DNA of 64,000 nt from Sphingobium sp. Ant17. Its GTDB lineage: Bacteria; Pseudomonadota; Alphaproteobacteria; Sphingomonadales; Sphingomonadaceae. The stretch is taken from contig NZ_JEMV01000002.1 in the NCBI RefSeq assembly GCF_000588875.1, positions 1-64,000 of the forward strand. Reading direction: 5' to 3'. The notes beneath the pieces are model-generated. The model was given only the letters and a program-made list of their open reading frames with translations. It made no database searches and was not told where the DNA came from. Made by a program: the position numbers and the translations under genes. This document shows positions 38,397 through 47,161 of the stretch, in pieces (positions within the stretch are counted from its first letter, which is position 1; the number at the start of each line of letters is the position of its first letter).

Positions 38397-40781
38397 CAGA
38401 TTTCGCCCGAAATGGTGAACTGGAAGGTGCGCGGCGACAGCGGCCGGAAGAAGCCATCGCCCGTCACGGTCGAAGAAATATAGGACAGCACATCCTTGTC
38501 GAACAGATTGTCGACATTGAACCGCGCCTTCACGCTCTTGACCGGCCCCAGGCTGAAACCATCGCCGATATCGACATAGGCGCTGAATACGGTGAAGCCC
38601 GGCACGCTCGACCCCGGCGAATTGACGAAGGTGGACCAGCGGCGGCTGGTATATTTGCCGGAGATATTGCCCACCAGCCAGCTCGCCGGTTCGATCGTCA
38701 CGCCGCCATTGACGATCCATTTGGCGCTGTCGGGAATGAACTTGCCATCGGTCGCATAGGTCAGCGTGGGCGTGACGATATCGTCCTTGAACTTGGCGAT
38801 ATTATAGGTGGCGCTCAGGTTGAAATAGGCAAGGCCATTGAGCGCGGACGGTTTGAACGTGCCGCTAAATTCCGCGCCATAGGCCGTCACCCGGCCGACA
38901 TTCTGAAAGAAGGTTTCGGTGACGTTGGTCGTGCCCGGCAATATCGCGGTGATCGACTGGATGCGGTTCTTGAACTTGGTGTAATAGCCCGCCAGCGACG
39001 CATAAAATTGCCCCTGATTGGTGCGGATGCCCGCCTCGAAATTCTGCGACCGTTCCGGCGCTGGCGCGGGCACGACGCCGCGCTGCTGTTCAACGCGACC
39101 GAGAAGATGTCGTCCATCCCCTTGGGCAAGGCCATATTTTCAGCATAAGAGGCGAAAATCTGGGTCTGGTTGTCGATCTTGTAGAGGACGCCCGCCATCG
39201 GCAGGAACCCGTCGCCATAGCTGGCTCGGTTGGTCTGCGGTCCCCATCCGGCGACCCAGACAGGCGCAGCGGCGGTGCCCGCATTGCGATAATAGTCGTT
39301 GAAGTCGCGATAGCCGCTTTGACGATAGTCGATATGCAACGCCTTGATCCCCAGGTCGAAGATCAGGCTGTCATCCATCAGGGAAATGCGGTCCTTGACG
39401 AACGCCTGCGTCGTATGTCGTTCCGACTGATAATCGCGCCGCGCATAGACGAGTTCGTCCAGGTTGGGCGCGCTGGCAGGCGATCCGTCGGTCGTGTTGA
39501 AGCGCGCTGGGTGCGATTATAGCTGTCGACCTCGACCCACAGGCCCGCCTCCACACTATGCGCGCCCATATCCCAATGGAGTTTGGTGGTCAGGCCATAG
39601 CGGTCGCCACCCACCGTCGACAGGCCATATTGCGTGCCGCGCGGCGCCGTCAGCGCCAGGCCTGCCGCCGTTTGCCGCGTATATTGCAGCAGGCTGTTGG
39701 CATAGCTGTCGGGCGACACGCCATAGCCGCCCTTATCCTCATAATAGCCCGTCGCTTCGGCCCATACGCCATCGGCAATGCCCAAATGCACGGTGCCGCC
39801 ATACAGCTTATCCTTCCGCACGTTGAGCGCGAGATTATAGGTGTAGGTATAGTTGCTGTTGGAAAAGGCGGGGCCGCCCGCCACCGGCGCAAAACCGGGC
39901 GTGCTGTTGGGCACCACGGCGATATAACCCCGGTCGCGGCCGGTGTTGCCGCCCACATCCGGCGTCGCGGAATTATAGAGTGTGCGGCTCAGCGTCGGCG
40001 AATCGTAATCAAAGAAATCGTTGGACACGAATTTGAACCGCGCCCAGCTGTCGCCACCCAGGTCGGCGTGGAGTTGCGCCTCCCAATGCTCGCGATCGAC
40101 CGTGCCGACGCCGCGCCACAGGTCGCTGTCCAGCTTGGTGCGGCTGACATAGGCGCGGAACGGTCCGACCTGGCCGGTGCTGGCGCGAATGAAAGTTCGC
40201 TTGAGGCCGAAATCGCCAAAGCTCTGCGACACGAACAGGCCCATATCCTCCTGCGGCGCGATGCTGTTATATTGCACCACTGGCCCCAGCGTCGAATAGC
40301 TGGGCAGGCTTACATCGCCTGCGCCGACGGCCGCTTCGACCACGCCCAGATTTTCATTGTCGACATAGCGGAACACCGGACTGCCGCCGAACGCATCGCT
40401 GCGGCCCGTCGGGATACCATCGACGATGAAGCCGATCTGATCCAGGTTGAACGCGCGGGTCTGGACGCTGTTGCCGAATTCGTAGAGGCCCAGCGCCCCA
40501 TCGGTCTGGACGTTGAAGCCCGGCAGTTGCTCCAGCATTTTGAGGCCCGAAATGCCCGATGGCGCAGACAGCAACGCTTCGCGCGTCACCGCCACGACAT
40601 TGCTCACCTTGTCCTCGCCGATCGCCTCGGACGATTGGGAAATGCGGCGGCCAGTGACGGTGATGCTCGCCTCATCATCGCCGACCGGCTCTTGCGCATG
40701 GGCGACGGGGACCAAGGCTGCGGCGGCACAGGCCAGCAGCAGGGCGCGAGTGGACGGACGAACGATAGAATGGACGGACAT
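38396..40781 (-). pseudogene. TonB-dependent receptor (two frameshifts; probable assembly indels)
   Basis: Outer-membrane TonB-dependent receptor of about 794 residues once repaired. Signal peptide STRALLLACAAAALVPVAHAQ, a TonB-box-like ASITVTGRR, plug domain (SGISGLKMLEQLPGFNVQTDGA...DGIPTG), then the barrel, ending RTFQFTISGEI with the required terminal aromatic pattern. Frame is lost near 39503 (CGCGCTTC should gain a base, giving QRGFNTTDGSPAS) and near 39077 (restoring VVPAPAPERSQNFEAG). Strong similarity of style continues across both breaks. Coupled to the dipeptidase gene, so the ligand is probably a peptide or peptide conjugate. Confidence 0.9.
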
Positions 40782-40814
40782 GAAGAGGCTCCCTGGGTGT
40801 CATGAGCCGATCAG

Positions 40815-40837
40815 GGTGACGCGCAAAGCGTCGCACC
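40815..40837 (-). promoter_or_regulatory. Leader hairpin upstream of the TonB receptor
   Basis: In the 5' region of the receptor transcript: GGT-GC-GACGC, loop TTTGC, GCGTC-ACC, starting about 57 bases before the ATG. May affect translation. I could not match it to a known riboswitch family; SAM, TPP and cobalamin core motifs are absent or incomplete. Confidence 0.4.
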
Positions 40838-40942
40838 TCTCCATATTTCGTTATTCAGTTTCCTTCTGAAACGAGGGTGCCGGGAAAAGCCGCCATCAAT
40901 CCGTCACAAAACTAATGCCTGTTGCCGAACTGCCACAGAGGC

Positions 40943-41719
40943 TCAGCGCCCCTTCCAGACGCCGGGCCGCTTCTCAACGAACGCCGTCATGCCTTCCTTC
41001 TTGTCCTCGGTCGCCGTCAGAATCTGGAACATGCGCCGCTCGGTCAGCAATCCTTGGGCCAGGCCCGTCTCGAAAGCGATATTGACCATTTCCTTGTTCA
41101 CCATCGCGGCCATCGGCGGCATCGCGGCAATGGTCGCCGCGGTCTTGAGCGCATCGTCGAGCAATTCGGCGGCGGGCACGATCCGGCTTACCAGCCCCGA
41201 CCGCTCGGCCTCTTCCGCGCCCATCATCCGGCCGGTCAGACACATGTCCATCGCCTTGGCCTTGCCCACCGCGCGGGTCAGCCGTTGCGATCCGCCCATG
41301 CCCGGCGCGACGCCCAGCTTGATTTCGGGCTGGCCGAATTTCGCGCTATCCGCCGCAATGATGAAATCCGCCATCATCGCCAGCTCGCATCCGCCGCCCA
41401 GCGCGAAGCCGGCGACCGCCGCGATCCACGGCTTGCGGGTGGCGACCACACCCGTCTGCCAACCCGAAAAGAAATCCTGCAGGAAGAAATCAGCGCCGTC
41501 CTTGTCGACCATCTCCTTGATGTCCGCGCCCGCCGCAAACGCCTTTTCGCTGCCGGTCAGGACCGCGCATTGCTGGGTCGGGTCGGCATCATAGGCGGCG
41601 AAAGCGGCGCTCAGGTCGGTCAGCACCTGGCCATTGAGCGCATTCAGCGCCTGCGGCCGGTTGAGCGTGATCAGCGTCACTGCGTCGCGCTGTTCGACCA
41701 GGATCGTTTCATAGGTCAT
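40943..41719 (-). CDS. Enoyl-CoA hydratase
   Basis: 258-residue short-chain crotonase. Substrate/oxyanion motifs [12 protein letters not shown] and [19 protein letters not shown], with the two catalytic-type glutamates in GGCEL and [13 protein letters not shown] at 41719 lies six bases after GGGAG; the ATG at 41725 would abut the ribosome site. Lies ~4 kb from the valine genes, and could supply the methacrylyl-CoA hydration otherwise missing from the cluster, or serve general beta-oxidation. Confidence 0.92.
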   Translation of the reverse strand: MTYETILVEQRDAVTLITLNRPQALNALNGQVLTDLSAAFAAYDADPTQQCAVLTGSEKAFAAGADIKEMVDKDGADFFLQDFFSGWQTGVVATRKPWIAAVAGFALGGGCELAMMADFIIAADSAKFGQPEIKLGVAPGMGGSQRLTRAVGKAKAMDMCLTGRMMGAEEAERSGLVSRIVPAAELLDDALKTAATIAAMPPMAAMVNKEMVNIAFETGLAQGLLTERRMFQILTATEDKKEGMTAFVEKRPGVWKGR

Positions 41720-41805
41720 TGCCATCTCCCATTATTGCGTGGCGTCCGTTTTATGGGCGATGGCGACGGATCGCCACCCCCCGCTGCCTAGCATTTCCGC
41801 CAAGC

Positions 41806-42644
41806 CTATCGGCACAGATGCATGAAGTCCCGGTCATAGCTTTTCAGGTGCGCGCCGCCATCGACATAGAGCGTCTGCCCCGTCACCGCGGTCGCATCGG
41901 CCAGATAGAGGACAGCCTGCGCGATCTGCTCGGCCTGCGGCAACCGGCCAAGCGGCATCATTGCTTCCAATCGGGCCATCTGATCGGGATCATAATCAGG
42001 CGTTGCGATGGTCAGCCCCGGCGCGACCGCATTGACCCGCACCCTGGGCGCAAGAGCATGGGCGCTGGCCTGCGTCAGCCCCGCCAGCGCCATCTTGGAC
42101 AATGTATAGGCCAGTTGGTCGCCATGCGGATGGTCGATCCGCTGGTCGAGAATATTGATGATGCAACGGTCGCCGGTGCCCGCCGGAACCGTCGCGAACG
42201 CCTTGGTCAGCATCGCAGGCGCGGCGCAATTGACCGCATAATGGCGCATCAGCTCGTCGGCCGTCACCGTGTCGATCCGATCCTGCCCGAACATCGCGGC
42301 GCTGTTCACCAATATGTCGGGCGGACGGCCGAAACGCGCGGCCACCTGCGCGATCAGTTCCTCGGCATTTTCCGGGTCGGCGAAATCGACGACGAAGCCG
42401 TCCCACTCCGTTGCCTGCGCTTCCAGCGTCAGCGCCAAATGGGAATCGAGCCGCGTGTCATGACTGCCATGGATGGCGAGCGAATGACCGGCCTTGGCCA
42501 AGCCCCGGCGATGATGCCGCCCAGCCGCCGATGTCCGCCGGTAACCAACGCCAGCCGCTTGGTCGCCAGCGGCAACGCGCCACCCGGCTCCACCAAAGGC
42601 CGCGCGCTGCCCAGCGGGCGATAGGGACGCTCTTCCTCGCTCAT
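41806..42644 (-). pseudogene. SDR oxidoreductase, pteridine-reductase-like (frameshifted; probable assembly indel)
   Basis: Short-chain dehydrogenase with nucleotide loop TGGHRRLGGIIAGA (TGxxxRxG, the pattern of PTR1/FolM pteridine reductases rather than TGxxxGxG), NSAAMFG, and YTLSKMAL (YxxxK). The frame breaks near 42502: GGGGCTTGG should read GGG GCN TTG G, giving GALAKAGHSLAIHGSH. Repaired length about 279. Its ATG overlaps the folE stop by 4 bases, strongly suggesting a pterin role, for example reduction of dihydromonapterin or dihydrofolate. Confidence 0.85.
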
Positions 42645-43246
42645 GCACCGATGAGCTTCAGCACTTCCTCGCGCGACTTTTCATCGTCGCGGAAAACGCC
42701 CAGCATCCGGCTGGTCTTCATGATCACGCCCGGCGTGCGAACACCGCGCCCGGTCATGCAGCCATGGGTCGCCTCGATCACGACGGCCACGCCCTGCGGT
42801 TTCAAATGCTCCCAGATGCAGTTGGCGACCTCGGACGTCAGCCGCTCCTGCACCTGCAACCGGTTGGCATAGGCATGTAGCACGCGCGCCAGCTTGGAAA
42901 TGCCGACCACATAATCGCCCGGCAGATAGGCGATATGCGCCTTGCCGACGATCGGTGCCATATGATGTTCGCAATGCGACTGGAACGGAATGTCCTTCAA
43001 CAGCACGACATCGTCATAGCCGCCGACTTCATGGAAGATGCGCGAGAGGTGATAGGCCGGGTCATCGCCATAGCCCCGGCAATATTCACGCCACGCCCGC
43101 GCGACCCGCTCCGGCGTCTCGACCAGGCCTTCGCGTTCCGGCATGTCGCCCGACCATCGGATCAGGGTACGGATCGCGTCCGACACTTCGGCCGGAACCG
43201 GCTCCTTGCCTTCGCCAACGGTTTCCGCATCGGGATCAAATGCCAT
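42641..43246 (-). CDS. folE: GTP cyclohydrolase I
   Basis: 201 residues. Converts GTP to dihydroneopterin triphosphate. Zinc ligands in QSHCEHHMAPIVGKAHIAYLP and THGCMTGRGV, plus RLQVQERLTSEVA, are all present. ATG at 43246 is 11 bases after AAGGAG; a GTG at 43258 would be too close. Coupled to the pteridine-reductase-like SDR downstream. Confidence 0.96.
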   Translation of the reverse strand: MAFDPDAETVGEGKEPVPAEVSDAIRTLIRWSGDMPEREGLVETPERVARAWREYCRGYGDDPAYHLSRIFHEVGGYDDVVLLKDIPFQSHCEHHMAPIVGKAHIAYLPGDYVVGISKLARVLHAYANRLQVQERLTSEVANCIWEHLKPQGVAVVIEATHGCMTGRGVRTPGVIMKTSRMLGVFRDDEKSREEVLKLIGA

Positions 43247-43402
43247 GAACAGTGCCACTCCTTGTCAATTGCCCCGCATATGAGGATTTGATCCTGCAAT
43301 GACTAGTCCTTTCGGGATGACTGGACACAGTATCGCACGGGTGGCAAATCGGCACCGAACGGGATCGCGATCGAACAATAATGGCCTTGATACAGATTTT
43401 AT

Positions 43403-44011
43403 ATGCGTACTGAACGGATCGCCGCCGTGCTTCTGGCCGCCGGCATGTCATCCCGCTTCGGCGAAGAGGACAAGTTGATGGCCAATCTGCGCGGCAAACC
43501 TTTGGCGGCGCACACGCTGGAAACCGTCGCGTCGATGGCCTTTGCCGAACTGGTCGCCGTCGTCCGGCCAATAAACGTCGCCCCGGTGCTCCACCGCAAG
43601 CTGGACCGGCGCGGCTACGCCATCATCGTCAATGATCGGCCCGAAGACGGAATTTCGGGCAGCATCATCCGCGCGGTCGAACATGTCATGCCCATCAAAC
43701 ATGTGCGCGGCATCCTCATCTGCCTCGCCGACATGCCGGACGTGCCGCAAAGTCACTATAACCGTATCTGCATGGCTGCCGAGGATATCCGCTCGGTCGT
43801 TGCCAGCACCGACGGCTTCTCCTCCTCGCCGCCCGCCTTCATCGGCCGCAAGCATTTCCCCGAACTGCTCCGCCTGCGCGGCGATCAGGGTGCCCGCGCG
43901 CTGTTGAGCCATGGTCTTCAAATCGAAACCGGCGATGGCATCCTGCACGATATCGACACGCCGGAGGATCTGATCGGCAGCGTACCCCCGGCGGTCGATG
44001 GGTCAGCTTGA
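43403..44011 (+). CDS. MobA/MocA-like nucleotidyltransferase
   Basis: 202 residues with IAAVLLAAGMSSRFGEEDKLMANLRGKPL (LAAGxSSRxG...K), CLADMPDVPQSHY and HDIDTPEDL. This is the NTP-transferase fold of MocA/MobA, which add CMP or GMP to molybdopterin. No molybdoenzyme or other moa genes are nearby, so the exact substrate is open. It overlaps the convergent MFS gene end by 9 bases. Confidence 0.85.
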   Translation: MRTERIAAVLLAAGMSSRFGEEDKLMANLRGKPLAAHTLETVASMAFAELVAVVRPINVAPVLHRKLDRRGYAIIVNDRPEDGISGSIIRAVEHVMPIKHVRGILICLADMPDVPQSHYNRICMAAEDIRSVVASTDGFSSSPPAFIGRKHFPELLRLRGDQGARALLSHGLQIETGDGILHDIDTPEDLIGSVPPAVDGSA

Positions 44012-45673
44012 TCGGGTCGGATCGGTCATCGCATCGGCCATCTCGCGCGGATCGGGCGCGCGGCTAAGCGGCAGCGATCCGGTCTGCCGTTCCAGCATCC
44101 GATGCACCACCGGCGGCACCGGCCCGGTATGCAATGCCCAGATGGCATCGCTATTGGCGATGTCGGCGACGGTCCGCCGCTGATTATGCCGCACATAATC
44201 GAGCCAGGTCGACACATGATAGCGCTCGATCCACAGTTCCGGGTCGCTCAGATCCCGCATCAATGACCAGCCATGCGCCCCATCGCGCCGCCGGATGCGC
44301 CGTCGCTCGCTCATCGCAGTCAGGAAGGGCACGACTGATCCCGCCGGAATACGATATTCGATGGTCACGACCACCGGCCCGCTGCGCGGCTCGACCGGCA
44401 CCGCCGTGTCGGGCTCCCGCCACCGGTTCTGCAGGTCGAGATTATCATCGCCGATCTGCGGCAGCGGCCGCATGATCCCGATCAACGCTGCCACGAACTG
44501 CACCACCGCCGACGCATAGAGCGCCTCGACCACCCCCTGGCTTTCCGCCAGCCAGCCGAACAGCCAGGCACCGATCGCCATCCCGCCAAAAGCGCTCATC
44601 TGGTACAGCGAGACCGACCGTGCCACCACCCATCGCGGCGCGGACATCTGCACCGACACGTTGAAGATGGACAGCGCCGTCACCCAACCGAACCCGGCTA
44701 GCAGATAGCCAAGCAGCGCCAGCCCCAGCCAGCTACTCGCCCCGGTGATCGCCGTGCCCAGCGCCAGCATCACCGCCGCATAGCGCACGATATGCTCGAC
44801 CGACACGCGCGCGCGCAGATAGCGGGTCGACAGCGCGCCCGTCACTGCCCCCACCCCGAACGCACCGCTGGTCAGGCCGAAGGTCAGCGCTCCGCCGCCC
44901 AATATGTCGCGCGCGACCAGCGGCATCAGTGCCGACACCGCGCTTGCCCCAATGCCGAACACGGCTGCCCGCAACAGCACCATCTGGATATTGGGCGACA
45001 TCGCGACATAGCGGACCCCCGCCCGCATCGCCAACGCCAGCCGTTCGCGCGGCAATATCTTGGGCGGCAGTTCAGGCTCCCAGCGAAACAGCACCACCAG
45101 CAGCCCGACATAGCTGACCGCGTTGGTCAGGAACGCCGCCGCCGCCCCCGCCGTCGCCACGATGACCCCGCCCAGCGCCGGGCCGACGCTGCGTGCCAGG
45201 TTGAACCCCATGGAATTCATCGCCACCGCGCTCGGCAATATCGCGCGCGGCACCATGTCGCCGACAGACGCCTGCCAGGCCGGGCCGTTGATGGCCGTCG
45301 CGCAGCCCAGCGCAAAGGTAAACGCCAGTAGCAACCAGGGCGTCATCCACCCGGCCCAGGCCGTCACCGCCAGCAATGCCGACACGATCAGCATCCAGCT
45401 CTGGCAGGCGATCATCACCTTGCGCCGGTCCAGATTGTCGGCGACCGCCCCCGCCCACAGCGACAGCAGCATGATCGGCAATGTCGTGGCTGCGGGCACC
45501 AGGGCTATCAGCATCGGCGATGCCGATAGCGAAATCATCATCCACGCCGCGCCGACCGACTGGATCAGCCCACCGAAATTGGACGCCAGGCTCGCCATCC
45601 AGATCGCGCGAAAAGTGGGGACGGAAAAGGGCGACGGCGCGGGGGGAGACTCGGCGGAGGACACAGTCCCCAT
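44003..45673 (-). CDS. MFS transporter fused to a C-terminal ABM-like domain
   Basis: About 556 residues. The first ~410 form a twelve-helix MFS_3 (enterobactin-exporter-like) transporter: FRAIWMASLASNFGGLIQSVGAAWMM, GAVADNLDRRKVM, and NGPAWQASVGDMVPR. After a linker, ~135 residues (VVVTIEYRIPAGSVVPFLTAMSERRRIRRRDGAHGWSLMRDLSDPELWIERYHVSTWLDYVRHNQR) resemble a dimeric alpha/beta barrel (ABM/Dabb) domain. This fusion is known in the MFS_3 family, role unknown. ATG at 45673 (MGTVSSAE) chosen; longer reading to 45847 crosses the fadA promoter. Divergent from fadA. Confidence 0.87.
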   Translation of the reverse strand: MGTVSSAESPPAPSPFSVPTFRAIWMASLASNFGGLIQSVGAAWMMISLSASPMLIALVPAATTLPIMLLSLWAGAVADNLDRRKVMIACQSWMLIVSALLAVTAWAGWMTPWLLLAFTFALGCATAINGPAWQASVGDMVPRAILPSAVAMNSMGFNLARSVGPALGGVIVATAGAAAAFLTNAVSYVGLLVVLFRWEPELPPKILPRERLALAMRAGVRYVAMSPNIQMVLLRAAVFGIGASAVSALMPLVARDILGGGALTFGLTSGAFGVGAVTGALSTRYLRARVSVEHIVRYAAVMLALGTAITGASSWLGLALLGYLLAGFGWVTALSIFNVSVQMSAPRWVVARSVSLYQMSAFGGMAIGAWLFGWLAESQGVVEALYASAVVQFVAALIGIMRPLPQIGDDNLDLQNRWREPDTAVPVEPRSGPVVVTIEYRIPAGSVVPFLTAMSERRRIRRRDGAHGWSLMRDLSDPELWIERYHVSTWLDYVRHNQRRTVADIANSDAIWALHTGPVPPVVHRMLERQTGSLPLSRAPDPREMADAMTDPTRSS

Positions 45674-45769
45674 GAAGCGGAATTGGACCGCAGCGTCAAA
45701 CCCGCAACGGGCGCAAAGTGCCGCTACGTCAGGCCAGTAGGGGCAGAAAAACATATTTCCTGCTTGCAC

Positions 45770-45785
45770 TTTACGTAAACGTAAA
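45770..45785. promoter_or_regulatory. Candidate MerR/LiuR-like operator upstream of fadAB
   Basis: TTTACGTAAACGTAAA, a dyad TTTACGT-NN-ACGTAAA, lies 60 bases before the fadA start and resembles sites described for MerR-family regulators of branched-chain and fatty-acid catabolism (LiuR). No such regulator is encoded in the window. Confidence 0.5.
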
Positions 45786-45845
45786 TACATTCGGTATCGG
45801 TATCCGATGCGCCCGGCAGGGGCGACCCACGGAGAGGAAAACCAC

Positions 45846-47054
45846 ATGGAAGCTTATATTTACGACGCCGTCAGGACACCCCGTGGCCGGGGCAAGCCGG
45901 ATGGTTCGCTGCACGAAATCACCCCCATTCAACTCGCGACGCAAGTGCTGGAAGCGATCCGCGATCGCACCGCGATCGACACGACCGACGTCGATGACGT
46001 CATTCTGGGCTGCGTGACGCCGGTCGGTGAGCAAGGCGCGGACATTGCCCGCACCGCCGTTCTCAACGCCGACTATGCTTTGACCACGCCGGGCGTTCAG
46101 ATCAACCGCTTCTGCGCCTCCGGCCTCGAAGCCGTGAACATCGCCGCCGCCAAGGTGCTGTCGGGCGAAGCCATGTTCGCTATCGGCGGCGGCGTCGAAT
46201 CGATGAGCCGCGTGCCGATGGCATCGGACGGCGGCGCGCTCGCGATGGACCCGGCGGTCGCCTATAAAACCTATTTCGCGCCTCAAGGCATCGGCGCAGA
46301 CGTCATCGCCACCAAATTCGGCATCAGCCGCGACGACGCCGACGCCTATGCCGTCGAAAGCCAGAAGCGCGCCAAGATGGCCTGGGACGAAGGCCGGTTC
46401 GCCAAATCGATCGTCCCCGTCCGCGACGTGATCGGTCAGGTCGTCCTCGACCATGACGAACATATGCGCCCCGAAGCCACGATGCAGTCGTTGGGCGCGC
46501 TCAAGCCCGCCTTCACCGCGATGGGCGAGGACATGCCCGGCTTCGATACCGTCGCCCTGCTCCGCTACCCGGAACTGGAGAAGGTCAACCATATCCACCA
46601 TGCCGGCAACAGCAGCGGCATCGTCGATGGCGCGGCGGCCGTGCTGGTCGGCGGCAAGGATATTGGCGACAAATATGGCCTCAAGCCTCGCGCCCGCATC
46701 CGGGCCATGGCCTCGATCGGTTCTGAACCGCTGATCATGCTGACCGGCCCGGAATTCGTGGCGGGCAAGCTGCTCGCCCGCGCGGGCATGACCACGGCCG
46801 ACATCGACCTATGGGAACTCAACGAAGCCTTCGCCAGCGTCGTGCTGCGCTATATGCAGGCGATGAAGCTCGACCACAGCCAGATCAACGTCAACGGCGG
46901 CGCGATCGCCATGGGCCATCCGCTGGGCGCAACCGGCGCAATGGTGCTGGGCACCGCGCTCGACGAACTGGAGCGATCGGGCAAGGGCACCGCGCTCATC
47001 AACCTGTGCGTTGGCGCAGGCATGGGCACCGGCATCATCATCGAGCGTATCTAA
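45846..47054 (+). CDS. fadA: Acetyl-CoA C-acyltransferase (thiolase)
   Basis: 402-residue thiolase: nucleophile Cys90 in [24 protein letters not shown], His in [18 protein letters not shown] and second Cys in [10 protein letters not shown]. Cleaves 3-ketoacyl-CoA in beta-oxidation. ATG at 45846 follows GGAGAGG. Downstream at ~108 bases, with a repeat between, is the multifunctional fadB, so the pair likely forms the beta-oxidation complex. Confidence 0.94.
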   Translation: MEAYIYDAVRTPRGRGKPDGSLHEITPIQLATQVLEAIRDRTAIDTTDVDDVILGCVTPVGEQGADIARTAVLNADYALTTPGVQINRFCASGLEAVNIAAAKVLSGEAMFAIGGGVESMSRVPMASDGGALAMDPAVAYKTYFAPQGIGADVIATKFGISRDDADAYAVESQKRAKMAWDEGRFAKSIVPVRDVIGQVVLDHDEHMRPEATMQSLGALKPAFTAMGEDMPGFDTVALLRYPELEKVNHIHHAGNSSGIVDGAAAVLVGGKDIGDKYGLKPRARIRAMASIGSEPLIMLTGPEFVAGKLLARAGMTTADIDLWELNEAFASVVLRYMQAMKLDHSQINVNGGAIAMGHPLGATGAMVLGTALDELERSGKGTALINLCVGAGMGTGIIIERI

Positions 47055-47063
47055 CCCCCTTCT

Positions 47064-47140
47064 CCGTTCGCCCTGAACCTGTCGAAGGGCCTTTCTTCTT
47101 GAAGAAAAGTGCAAGGCTTCGACAAGCTCAGCCCGAACGG
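47064..47140. repeat. Palindromic repeat, CCGTTCG family, copy 6
   Basis: 77-bp near-complete inverted pair: CCGTTCGCCCTGAACCTG ... CAAGCTCAGCCCGAACGG, with CTTTCTTC/GAAGAAAAG in the centre. Lies between fadA and fadB. Confidence 0.9.
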
Positions 47141-47161
47141 AATTTTAGAGGCAGCATCATC

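Noticed and set aside
40801..40942. TPP, SAM or cobalamin riboswitch upstream of the TonB receptor
   Set aside because: An ACCCTGATC string recalls the TPP core, but the CTGAGA element and pairing layout are missing.
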